Assembly (NCBI GenBank): GCA_964468355.1
Contig: CAYXSV010000042.1
Span: 1 to 43,758 of the forward strand
DNA length: 43,758 nucleotides
Origin: CAYSLZ01 sp964468355
GTDB lineage: Bacteria; Patescibacteriota; Microgenomatia; UBA12405; JAHJSD01
Direction of reading: 5' to 3'
Shown: piece after piece, positions 21,864-30,442 of the stretch
Layout: each line of letters opens with the position of its first letter
How positions within the stretch are numbered: the stretch's first letter is position 1
Notes under the pieces: generated by a model
The model's database searches: none
What the model was told of the DNA's origin: nothing
The model's input: only the letters and a program-made list of their open reading frames with translations
Translations under genes and position numbers: made by a program

Positions 21864-23064
21864 TCTTAATTATTCAGTGGAATTCAAATCGGTTTCAAAA
21901 ATTTACAATCTGCAAAACCAGCGGACGTTGAAAGAAATGCTGCCGGTTTTATTCAAAAAGAAAATAAGCGGCAAAAAAAAGAACAAACTCTATGCCGTTG
22001 ACAATATTAGCTTTCAAGTAAAACAAGGTGAAACAGTCGGTATAATCGGTCCGAATGGGGCAGGTAAGTCAACAATATTAAAACTGATTGCCGGAGTGAC
22101 CCAGCCGACTTCAGGCGAAGTAAACATCAACGGCCGAGTTTCTCCCTTAATTGAATTAGGCGCCGGGTTTCATCCGGATCTGACCGGCAAAGAAAACATT
22201 TATCTTAACGGTTCAATCCTCGGCCTGACTAAAAAAGAAATTGATAAAAAATTTAAAAAAATTGTTGACTTTGCCGATTTATGGGAATTTATCAACCAGC
22301 CGGTAAAAAACTATTCATCAGGAATGTACATGCGTCTGGGTTTTTCAATTGCTATTAACGCTTTTTATGAACTGCTTTTAATTGATGAAATATTAGCCGT
22401 CGGCGATTTTAGATTTCAACAAAAATGTTATGAAAAACTGAGAGAAGCAAAGGATAAAGGCAAAACAATAATATTTGTTACACATGACTTAAGTGCGGCT
22501 AGGGCTTTTTGCGACCGGATAATAATCACTGAAAAAGGAAAAATTGTTGAACAAGGCCAGCCGGATGAGATGGTGGATAAATATGTACATAGTGAATCGG
22601 GTAAAAAAGATAGTAAAAAAATTACCGGCACTAAAAAACAAAAAGAAAATAACAAAAAAGAAATTTTTATAGAAAAAGTAGTTTTTAAAGATAAAAACAA
22701 TCAACGTAAATCAACTTTCTTAAGCGGTGAAAAAATGAAAGTTTCAATTAAATATCAATCGAATAAGGATTTTAAAGATATTGTTTTTGGAATTGCTTTT
22801 TATAAAGAAGATGGAACGCATCTTTATGGGACAAACAGTCTTATTCAAGAAAGGAATTTAAAAATAGAGAAAGGGAATGGTCAAGTTTCATTTAAAATAA
22901 ATAGTCTGCCGATTCTATACGGTAGAATACTGGTTACAGCGGCTATACACAGCCGTGATCACCAAAAATACGACTGGCAGGAAAAAAAATATTCTTTTAG
23001 TGTGTTTAAGTCAAAAGCGGAAGGAGACGGGCTTATTGATTTTGGCGCAAAATTTTCGGAATAA
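21853..23064 (+). CDS. Polysaccharide ABC exporter ATPase, Wzt type with C-terminal carbohydrate-binding domain
   Basis: 403 residues. The ATPase part has Walker A GPNGAGKST (about 66-74), the signature YSSGMYMRLGFS (154-165), Walker B LLLIDEILAVGD (175-186) and the switch His in THD. After a charged linker (about 250-270) a beta-rich C-terminal domain of ~130 residues corresponds to Wzt_C, which in O9a-type systems recognises the modified non-reducing end of the glycan before export. A WbdD-like methyltransferase at 25275 is a natural partner. Its 3' end overlaps the convergent GT4 gene by 32 bp, so there is no room for a terminator. Confidence 0.93.
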   Translation: MSKSLNYSVEFKSVSKIYNLQNQRTLKEMLPVLFKKKISGKKKNKLYAVDNISFQVKQGETVGIIGPNGAGKSTILKLIAGVTQPTSGEVNINGRVSPLIELGAGFHPDLTGKENIYLNGSILGLTKKEIDKKFKKIVDFADLWEFINQPVKNYSSGMYMRLGFSIAINAFYELLLIDEILAVGDFRFQQKCYEKLREAKDKGKTIIFVTHDLSAARAFCDRIIITEKGKIVEQGQPDEMVDKYVHSESGKKDSKKITGTKKQKENNKKEIFIEKVVFKDKNNQRKSTFLSGEKMKVSIKYQSNKDFKDIVFGIAFYKEDGTHLYGTNSLIQERNLKIEKGNGQVSFKINSLPILYGRILVTAAIHSRDHQKYDWQEKKYSFSVFKSKAEGDGLIDFGAKFSE

Positions 23065-24232
23065 AATCTAAAAACTTTTGTTCAATTACCTCCCAGGAAT
23101 AATTGGATTGAACATATTTTTTGCCGTTTTCACCCATTTGTTTTCTTTCTTTGTTGTGTTTTAACATCCAGGGGATCATTTCTTTAAACTGTTCATAATT
23201 TTCATACCATAGACCGCCGTTGCTCCGCCGACATTGGCCTTTAAGCACTTCACACCTGCCGTTAACAAGAACCGGTTTATTTAAAAGCCAGGCCTCCATA
23301 ATAATCATTGACAAGGATTCAAAAGCAGACGGGTTAATTAAAAACTGACAGCCGTTAATCAAAGAAAATTTTTCTTCTTCGGAAACAAAACCGAGAAACT
23401 TGATGTCCTTGCGTTTAGGTATATCCATAATTGCTTTACCGGTTAACACTAAATCCAGATTTGAATCTGACATTTCTTTGTACCTCTGAAAGTATTCAAA
23501 TAAATCGTGACTGCCTTTGCCTGGATCAATCCGCCCCATATAAATCATATACGGATTTTTAAGATCATACTTTTCTTTAACTTTTGGAAAATCGATTAAT
23601 TTTCTATCAGGTACATTTATGCCGATTCCGGTTATCCTGAATGGAATATCTTCATTGTTGAACAGCTTATGAATTAATTTTATTTCTTCAACGGTACTTG
23701 GAATAATCCCCAACGGAGATTTAAAAACTTTTTTATAGAGATCCAAATATATCGGTGGTTCATTGTGGGCTGTTGGGATTAAAAAGGCTTTTTCTTTCAC
23801 CAAAGGTAGACCAAAATAGGTTGTGGCATAAAGATAAGTAAAGAAAACAAAGGCATCGTATTTAGATTTATTTTTTTTAAGATAATTGAGTAGTTTTGTT
23901 GAATAGGGACCTTGTTTTTTATTCCAATAGATTTCCTCTTCAAGACTGTGCTCCTGGTTAAAAACAGTTTTGTCAATTTCAGGAATTTCTTCTATATTTC
24001 TTTCCTCATCAACTGGGAATCTAAGAATGTCAATACCGTTAAGATTTTCTTTATCTTTTTTATACTCATTTCTCCAGGTTACGTAGTCTATCGCTTTGGT
24101 TGTAATCACATCAATATCCCAATATTTTTTTAAATGACCGGCCAACCAACGAGCGTGAAGCTCGGCTCCTCCAGTAACTTCTTTACCGTACCTTTGGACG
24201 ACAAAACCAACTTTTAATTTTTTGCTAGACAT
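23033..24232 (-). CDS. Family 4 glycosyltransferase
   Basis: A 399-residue GT-B enzyme. The N-terminal half begins VGFVVQRYGKEVTGGAELHAR with the conserved TGGAELH loop. The C-terminal half shows YMGRIDPGKG (donor domain entry) and an E-x7-E signature in FESLSMIIMEAW, followed by KPVLVNG. The substrate is unknown. It ends the minus-strand run 26771 to 23033 and overlaps both the upstream GT4 (19 bp) and the convergent ABC ATPase gene (32 bp). The co-directional WbdD-like gene suggests it helps build the chain exported by the ABC transporter. Confidence 0.92.
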   Translation of the reverse strand: MSSKKLKVGFVVQRYGKEVTGGAELHARWLAGHLKKYWDIDVITTKAIDYVTWRNEYKKDKENLNGIDILRFPVDEERNIEEIPEIDKTVFNQEHSLEEEIYWNKKQGPYSTKLLNYLKKNKSKYDAFVFFTYLYATTYFGLPLVKEKAFLIPTAHNEPPIYLDLYKKVFKSPLGIIPSTVEEIKLIHKLFNNEDIPFRITGIGINVPDRKLIDFPKVKEKYDLKNPYMIYMGRIDPGKGSHDLFEYFQRYKEMSDSNLDLVLTGKAIMDIPKRKDIKFLGFVSEEEKFSLINGCQFLINPSAFESLSMIIMEAWLLNKPVLVNGRCEVLKGQCRRSNGGLWYENYEQFKEMIPWMLKHNKERKQMGENGKKYVQSNYSWEVIEQKFLDFIPKILRQNQ

Positions 24233-25278
24233 TTAAGTATTTTCTTTTCTATCTTACTATAATTAAAACGTTCTAGTTCCTCCTGCTGATTTTTGATAAT
24301 TTTTTTATTAAGAGTTTTGTTTTCCACCAGTTCATTAATTGTAGCACCTACAAGAAGCGGATATTTTTCTTTAAGAAGAATTCCTCCGGATTGAACGGTA
24401 CTCGGCACAGCCGCTGCTGAATAAGCAACAATCGGTAGATTAAAATACATTGATTCAATTAAAGGTACTCCGAATCCTTCATGTTCACTCAAAGACAAAA
24501 ACACATCTGCAGTCTGATAATGGGCAACAAGTGATTTAAGTGGTATTTTTCCGGTTATTTTTATTTTTGACTGATTGCTGACAGCTGCTTTTACTAAATT
24601 ATAAAAATTATCATTGGGATTATATCCACCAATTAAATAAAGTTCAGAATTATTGTTGTAAAGTCGGTTGTAGGTTTTAAAAGAATTGACGATTTCCTCT
24701 TGACATTTATGAGGTGCAAATTTACCAACATAGATGATTTTTGTTTTTTCATCTCTGTTAACTTTTTGATTGGTAAATTTTGAAAACTTGCGGTCCAGAT
24801 TAACAAAAGGCGGAATTACATCTACTGGCTTTTTGAAGCCGTGGTTTTGGAGAATCTTTTTATTAAAATTGGAAACGCAAATTGCCTGATCAAAAATGGA
24901 ACTCATTTCATTCAGTTGTTTATAACCGGATTGAAGCAGGGATTGAAAACGTTTGTCATGAGAAAAATATTCCGGTGGTGTAATATTGTGAAAAATCAAT
25001 AATTTTCTGCCGGCCATTTTTTTAATTTTATCCAACTTCTTCCAGAAAATAGAATAATGAACTATATTGACAACAGATTGTGAGTGATTTTCTTGAAAGT
25101 ATTCGTCAAACTTTTTATAACTCGGCTTTAATTTTTTGAAATGGATGTTGTCGCTGTAGATATTACTTCTAATGTCATTTTTTATCAGTAAATGGTGGAT
25201 TCCTAAAGCATGGTAACCGATAGCATCGGCTTCCGAAAAGGATTCCATAAATTGATTAACTTCTTTGGGTAGTTTCAT
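24214..25278 (-). CDS. Family 4 glycosyltransferase
   Basis: A 354-residue GT-B enzyme with a short, divergent N-terminal half and a clear C-terminal donor domain: IYVGKFAPHKCQEEIV, LYLIGGYNP, and E-x7-E in HEGFGVPLIESM, then VPST. FHNITPPEYFS in the N-terminal half resembles GT4s that handle short O-antigen-type chains. It overlaps the methyltransferase gene upstream by 4 bp (ATGA) and the next GT4 by 19 bp, so the three genes are translationally coupled. Confidence 0.9.
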   Translation of the reverse strand: MKLPKEVNQFMESFSEADAIGYHALGIHHLLIKNDIRSNIYSDNIHFKKLKPSYKKFDEYFQENHSQSVVNIVHYSIFWKKLDKIKKMAGRKLLIFHNITPPEYFSHDKRFQSLLQSGYKQLNEMSSIFDQAICVSNFNKKILQNHGFKKPVDVIPPFVNLDRKFSKFTNQKVNRDEKTKIIYVGKFAPHKCQEEIVNSFKTYNRLYNNNSELYLIGGYNPNDNFYNLVKAAVSNQSKIKITGKIPLKSLVAHYQTADVFLSLSEHEGFGVPLIESMYFNLPIVAYSAAAVPSTVQSGGILLKEKYPLLVGATINELVENKTLNKKIIKNQQEELERFNYSKIEKKILKCLAKN

Positions 25279-26771
25279 TTGGTTGCAATAAGAGCGTAAT
25301 CTTGAGGGCCGAAAATTCGTTCTTCAATTTCCGAGTTAGTTTCTCTGATAGGATGCAGAGGAATTATTTTAATATTTTTAAAACCGATGTAATCAAATAA
25401 GTTTTTTAACAATTCCGGCGGCAGTTTGGTTTGATGGGTGTAGTCATAATAAAACCACTCCCCGGCAACAATTAAGTTGTCCGGATTGGGTGTTTCGATA
25501 AAAATTTTACCGTCTATTTTTAGTTTTTGATGAGCCAATTTAAGAAAATCGAACAATTGCGGAAAGCTGAAATGTTCAAGAAGATGAAAGGCTGACATTC
25601 CGCCGATTTTTTTTGGGTATTCTTTAATAAATTCAATTGCGTCTGCTTTTTTAACAATAATCTCTTTTTTTCTAATCAGATCAATAAAATTACTATTAAT
25701 ATCAACTCCGAACGAATTGATATTTTTCTGTTTAAGGAGTTCTAAAAATTCACCTCTGCCGCAGCCGAAATCAATAAATGGATTACCGGTGTAAAAACTA
25801 ACTGAGTTTAAATAGTCTAAATAGTGTTTAAAATTTTGTTTAACTTCACTGGGTTTACCTCGAAAATTTTCCTGGTGAAATGAATAAAAATCGTCTTTTT
25901 CTTTATCCCAATATAGAGGTTGATATTCATCATCTTTCTCAAGTTGGTGAACTTTAGCATCTAAATCTTTAAGATACGCAGTTATAGTTTGAATATTCTG
26001 GGTTAAGCCGGATAAAAATTCCTGAACATGGATGTTGAACCCGATTTGAACAGAGGTATAAACTTTAATAACTCTAAGAATTAATTTTTTGAAAAACTTT
26101 GCTCTGGTTTGATGGGGCAGTTTATTTTCAGGATTGACATGGTATTTGATTTTTTCCAACTGCAGAGGTGCTTGTGATTGAAATTCAACTAATTCCGGTA
26201 AGTATTCAGATCCCAAAGCGGTAATTTTTTGATTAGTAACTTTAGAGACAGCAATACCTAGTTTTCGGATATCACTTCCCGCCATTTTTTCAACCGGAGT
26301 AAAAGTTCTTGACAAACTAAAATCCAAAATTATATTCTTTCCAAGGTATTTTTTAGGTAAGTTGAAAGTTATTATTTGTATACCTGCCCTGTTAACTTTT
26401 TTTTCGTCAATTTTCTTTCCGTTAACTTTTAAACTGATTCGTAATGGTTTTTCATCAATATCCGGTGGAAGAGCAATTATCTCCAAGTTTGCCGTATCCG
26501 ATTGATTGGAATTAAAAAGCAGAGAAAATTCTTTTTGTGTCCAGCGTCCGGATTTTTCTCCAATCATTTCCTTTTTGTGCCAGCCCCTAAGAAGATACTC
26601 ACTGCTGGCAATGGCATCTATTGTTCCCGGTAGTTTTTTTCCTAATTCTTGAAGGTGTTTAACTCGATTTTTCTTTATACTTTGCTTAATATTATCAATA
26701 ATTTTTTCAACATCAACATCAGAGTCTTCTATTGTAACTATGCTTTTCAAATACTGTTTATCATTTTTCAT
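25275..26771 (-). CDS. WbdD/WsaE-like methyltransferase with extra N-terminal domain
   Basis: 498 residues. About 45-190 look like a beta-rich domain (LRGWHKKE, then alternating strands), possibly carbohydrate-binding. About 270-300 are helical. The methyltransferase has the introduction FHQENFRGKPSEVK, typical of O-antigen chain-terminating enzymes, then FIDFGCGRGEFLELL (about 329-343), FGVDIN, and the late FHLLEHF and IFIETPNP motifs. In WbdD-type systems methylation of the non-reducing end stops chain growth and marks it for Wzt. Its closeness to a Wzt with a C-terminal domain supports this role by inference. The -10 TATAAT is 6 nt before the ATG. Confidence 0.85.
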   Translation of the reverse strand: MKNDKQYLKSIVTIEDSDVDVEKIIDNIKQSIKKNRVKHLQELGKKLPGTIDAIASSEYLLRGWHKKEMIGEKSGRWTQKEFSLLFNSNQSDTANLEIIALPPDIDEKPLRISLKVNGKKIDEKKVNRAGIQIITFNLPKKYLGKNIILDFSLSRTFTPVEKMAGSDIRKLGIAVSKVTNQKITALGSEYLPELVEFQSQAPLQLEKIKYHVNPENKLPHQTRAKFFKKLILRVIKVYTSVQIGFNIHVQEFLSGLTQNIQTITAYLKDLDAKVHQLEKDDEYQPLYWDKEKDDFYSFHQENFRGKPSEVKQNFKHYLDYLNSVSFYTGNPFIDFGCGRGEFLELLKQKNINSFGVDINSNFIDLIRKKEIIVKKADAIEFIKEYPKKIGGMSAFHLLEHFSFPQLFDFLKLAHQKLKIDGKIFIETPNPDNLIVAGEWFYYDYTHQTKLPPELLKNLFDYIGFKNIKIIPLHPIRETNSEIEERIFGPQDYALIATK

Positions 26772-26777
26772 GATAAA

Positions 26778-26783
26778 ATTATA
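26778..26783 (-). promoter_or_regulatory. Extended -10 element of the WbdD-like/GT4 operon
   Basis: On the minus strand TGTTATAAT ends 6 nt before the ATG at 26771, in a 24-bp divergent gap shared with the GT4 at 26796. Confidence 0.6.
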
Positions 26784-26795
26784 ACACTAATAATA

Positions 26796-27941
26796 ATGAA
26801 GACAAAGATTAAAATAGGATTTGATATCTCTATGTTGGTTTATGTTGGGTCAGGGGTTGCTACCTATACCTATAATTTAGTCAAAGCTCTTCTAAAGCTA
26901 GATAAAAATAACGAATATCATTTGTTTTATTCCTCTTTGAGAAGGCCAAAAAACTTTTATTATTTAGATAAACTTAAAAAGCTGGGAGGAAAAATACACT
27001 CCTGTCGGTTTCCGCCTAAAATAATGAAATTTTGGTGGGGTAAGATGCACTTTATTCCAATAGAATGGTTTACCGGTAAAATGGACTATTTTCACACTTC
27101 TGATTTCTTACGCCCGCCGTTATTAAAAAATACCAAAGGAATTACTACAGTTCATGATTTGACCTGGAAAAAATTCCCTCAATGGCATACTAAAGAAGTG
27201 ATTGAGGCGCATGAACGGAAATTAAAGAAAACAATAAAATACGGCGATATTATTATCTGCCCGTCAGAGCATACTAAAAAAGACTTGGTCAATTTATATC
27301 CGAAGGTAAAAAATAACAACCGGGTTTATGTTATCGCCGAAGGAGTAGAAAAAAAATTCCATCCAATAAAAGATAAAAATGTAATTTCAAAAGTATTAAC
27401 AAAATATAAAATTAAACAGCCGTACATAGTTTACATTGGTGCAATAGAACCGCGTAAAAACCTGAAAAGACTTATTAGGGCTTTTAAAATATTAACCCTT
27501 AGTCATAAGTCATTAAATTTGGTTATCGGCGGCCGAGCCGGCTGGAAAAATCAGGATATTTTTGATCTGGTTGATAAGCTCGGTTTAGAAGATAAAATTA
27601 CGTTTACCGGTTTTATAGACGATGAAGATTTACCTGTAATTTATACAGCAGCGGAATGTTGCGCATATGTTTCTTTATATGAAGGATTCGGTCTGCCGCC
27701 GTTGGAAGCACAGGCCTGCGGCTGTCCGGTCGTCGCCTCAAACACTTCCAGCCTACCGGAGGTTTTAGATGGTTCCGCCGTCCTTGTTTCTCCCAATGAC
27801 GTTGATAAAATAAGACTAGGAATTGAAAAAGTACTTGTTCATAAGGACAAATATATTAAAAAAGGTTACAAGAATTCACGGAAATACACCTGGCAATCAA
27901 CGGCAAAGGGTTTTCTCAATGTGATTAATAATGAAGAATAA
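26796..27941 (+). CDS. Family 4 glycosyltransferase
   Basis: A 381-residue GT4 with GFDISMLVYVGSGVATYTYN (residues 7-26) as its N-terminal glycine loop, TTVHDLTW, YIGAIEPRKN (donor entry) and the E-x7-E signature in YEGFGLPPLEAQACG, followed by SSLPEV. I start it at the ATG at 26796, where the GT4 strand begins; the frame is open 147 bp further upstream, but that lies inside the divergent methyltransferase gene. It overlaps the next GT-C gene by 11 bp. Confidence 0.93.
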   Translation: MKTKIKIGFDISMLVYVGSGVATYTYNLVKALLKLDKNNEYHLFYSSLRRPKNFYYLDKLKKLGGKIHSCRFPPKIMKFWWGKMHFIPIEWFTGKMDYFHTSDFLRPPLLKNTKGITTVHDLTWKKFPQWHTKEVIEAHERKLKKTIKYGDIIICPSEHTKKDLVNLYPKVKNNNRVYVIAEGVEKKFHPIKDKNVISKVLTKYKIKQPYIVYIGAIEPRKNLKRLIRAFKILTLSHKSLNLVIGGRAGWKNQDIFDLVDKLGLEDKITFTGFIDDEDLPVIYTAAECCAYVSLYEGFGLPPLEAQACGCPVVASNTSSLPEVLDGSAVLVSPNDVDKIRLGIEKVLVHKDKYIKKGYKNSRKYTWQSTAKGFLNVINNEE

Positions 27942-30366
27942 ATCTTTAAAAATAAATCTCTACGAATTTTTATTAGGTGGGATAGTTTCAATCAGTTTTA
28001 CTTCTTTAGTTTTGTTAGTGTTTCACTCCTACAATGGTATCTGGGCTGTATCTTCAGGAGCACTTATTTACGTGCTTTTTTTAAAGCTCTTTAAAATTAA
28101 AGTGTCAAAAAAAATTATTGATATTAACCATCCCTGGGTACTAGCCTTAATTTTGTTGGTCAGTTTGGTTTTCCGACTACCTCCTTTTCCATACATTATT
28201 GGCGGCCAGGATCAGGGGACTTATGTAAATATGTCCGCCCACTACAACAGGGAAGGGTCGAATTTTGTCAAAGACAAAGTAATTCCGTACCTAGAAACTG
28301 AAAAAGAAATAAAATATTACGAAGAATTTAGTCAATTTAATGACGGAGCACATTTGCCCGGTATTTACAGACTTAAAGATCCAAAAAAAATTACTGATTA
28401 TGTCTTTCAATTTTACCCGCTTCACCCACTCTGGATGGCTAACTTTAGTTCAATATTCGGGGAGCAGGCAAGATTTTATTCGTTAACTTTTTTTAGTTTG
28501 ATTTCAATCATATCCATGTATTTATTAACTAAAGAAATCAGCGGACAAGAACTACCTGCGGTGATAGCCGGATTCCTAATTGCCGTAAACCCTCTTCATA
28601 CATTTTTTTCCAAATTTCCGGTTACAGAAATAGTAGGACTTGCTTTTACAACTAGTGCTTTTCTTTTTCTAATAAAATTTCATAAATCTGTAATTAAAAA
28701 TAAAAACTTTAGTTTCATTTTTTGTTTTTTGTCACTTGGTCTTTTTGGTTGTTTCTTTTTTACGCATATCAGTAGTTTTTTATATATGCCTTTCTTTTTG
28801 TTGCTTTTTTACTTCATACTAGTTTGGAAATCCGCTACAAGATATAAGTTTATCTTTTATTTCCTAGCTTTATTTTTAATATTTGGTCTATCTGTTGTTT
28901 ATGGATTTAACTATACTAACCCTTATGCCGTAGATATTTATACTAATAATTTTAGCTCATTTTTTGGAAGTCATTGGAAAAAGATGATTTTATTATTTGT
29001 TGGTTCTCAATTTTTAACCTTCTTTATATTCATATATACCGATGTTTCTAAATTAATCAGAAACAAGCTTGAATTTATTAAAAAAATTGTTGAAATTTAC
29101 AACCCATTATTTTTATTAACAGCTTTTTTGTTGGGTTTTTATAAAGCTTATAAGTTAGGGTTTACTAATGCTTATATCAATAACGGTTGGATAAATAAAC
29201 GGTGGAACATGGCTCAAAAAGGAATAGAATCATTACGCTATGCAAATCTTTTTGTTTATATTGAGTATCTGTCTCCCTTTATTTTTTTGTTGCTTATATT
29301 TCAAAGTTTAAGCTTAATTTTTAAAAAAAGTTCTAAATATGCGTGGTTAATATTATTTGTTGCTTACTTCATTTTTTTAAAAACTTATGTTAAGTTTACA
29401 ACGCCTTACCAGTACTATTATGCCCGCTATTTGTTGTTAGAAATTGTCCCTTTTTCAATAATTCTTGGTTCAGTATTTTTAGACAGGTTATGGCAGGGTC
29501 AAAATTTATTTAAAATCATTTCTGGGTTATGCTTAATTGGGGCAGTAGTTTGGTTTGGATATTTTTCAATTTACCAAATAGGAAAAGTTGAAAAAAAAGA
29601 CGCATATTTAGATTTGAAAGCTGTTTCACAAAGCGTCAAAACAAGTGATTTTATCTTTACAATGCAAAATGATTGGCAACCAAGTTACATTGAACCTGGG
29701 ATCAGAATGGCTTTTGAAAATTATTTCAATCTTAAAACTCTTTCTCTTATTAAAGTGACAGACCTTCCTATTTACTTTGTAAAATTAATTAATGAAGAAA
29801 ATAAAGATTTTTATATTTTAACGAGGAATAAAATAAAATCCAGTTATTTAAATTTATTAAAGGCCTTTAATTTTAACTATACTCATTTCTGCCAAAGAAA
29901 CGTTATTCCTAGGTGTTTTGTACATCAAACACAAGATGTTTATCTTTACAAAATTGAAAAAGAAAGATTTAAAAAAGCTCAAGAAGACGTATATTATATT
30001 GATCAGGCGGGATATACAACTAAAGTAACTGGTTTTATCAATAAAACATGGACAAATGGGAAGGGATTCATAGAAGATATAAATTATCGACTTGAACCAG
30101 AGAATGATATTCTTATTTTACAAACAGGTGGTCACACACCTTTTATTAAAAATTTAGAAAAATATAAAATTAAATTATTGGTCAACGATCGAGAATTAAA
30201 AATGATAAATAAAGTAGGTAACGACTTGCAATATCAGCTCCCTGATGATTTAGAGATAATTGACATTATTGAGATTAATTCTCCAACCTTTATCCCTAAA
30301 GAATTGGGAATAAATGACGATACTAGAGTGCTTGGATTAGATATTGATAATGTACTGATCAAATGA
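27931..30366 (+). CDS. Large GT-C (GT39-like) membrane glycosyltransferase
   Basis: 811 residues. About twelve membrane helices span 10-560. The first large external loop (about 88-150) has GGQDQGTYVNMSAHY (D94), the position of the catalytic acidic pair in PMT_2 enzymes, and FYPLHPLW before the next helix. The C-terminal ~250 residues are soluble and extracytoplasmic, containing a beta-rich end. GT-C enzymes use polyprenyl-phosphate sugars. The very AT-rich sequence resembles that of the minus-strand genes that follow. Donor and acceptor unknown. The 76 bp after its stop show no terminator hairpin that I can see. Confidence 0.82.
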   Translation: MKNKSLKINLYEFLLGGIVSISFTSLVLLVFHSYNGIWAVSSGALIYVLFLKLFKIKVSKKIIDINHPWVLALILLVSLVFRLPPFPYIIGGQDQGTYVNMSAHYNREGSNFVKDKVIPYLETEKEIKYYEEFSQFNDGAHLPGIYRLKDPKKITDYVFQFYPLHPLWMANFSSIFGEQARFYSLTFFSLISIISMYLLTKEISGQELPAVIAGFLIAVNPLHTFFSKFPVTEIVGLAFTTSAFLFLIKFHKSVIKNKNFSFIFCFLSLGLFGCFFFTHISSFLYMPFFLLLFYFILVWKSATRYKFIFYFLALFLIFGLSVVYGFNYTNPYAVDIYTNNFSSFFGSHWKKMILLFVGSQFLTFFIFIYTDVSKLIRNKLEFIKKIVEIYNPLFLLTAFLLGFYKAYKLGFTNAYINNGWINKRWNMAQKGIESLRYANLFVYIEYLSPFIFLLLIFQSLSLIFKKSSKYAWLILFVAYFIFLKTYVKFTTPYQYYYARYLLLEIVPFSIILGSVFLDRLWQGQNLFKIISGLCLIGAVVWFGYFSIYQIGKVEKKDAYLDLKAVSQSVKTSDFIFTMQNDWQPSYIEPGIRMAFENYFNLKTLSLIKVTDLPIYFVKLINEENKDFYILTRNKIKSSYLNLLKAFNFNYTHFCQRNVIPRCFVHQTQDVYLYKIEKERFKKAQEDVYYIDQAGYTTKVTGFINKTWTNGKGFIEDINYRLEPENDILILQTGGHTPFIKNLEKYKIKLLVNDRELKMINKVGNDLQYQLPDDLEIIDIIEINSPTFIPKELGINDDTRVLGLDIDNVLIK

Positions 30367-30442
30367 ATCAAAAAGAACTCTATTATATTAATAAAAGCAA
30401 ATCAAAATATCTTTTTCGGCATTTATGTATTTATGATTTGTC

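Noticed and set aside
26649..26795. 49-residue N-terminal extension of the GT4 gene
   Set aside because: It overlaps the divergent methyltransferase gene and its promoter, and GT4 proteins start at the strand after 26796.
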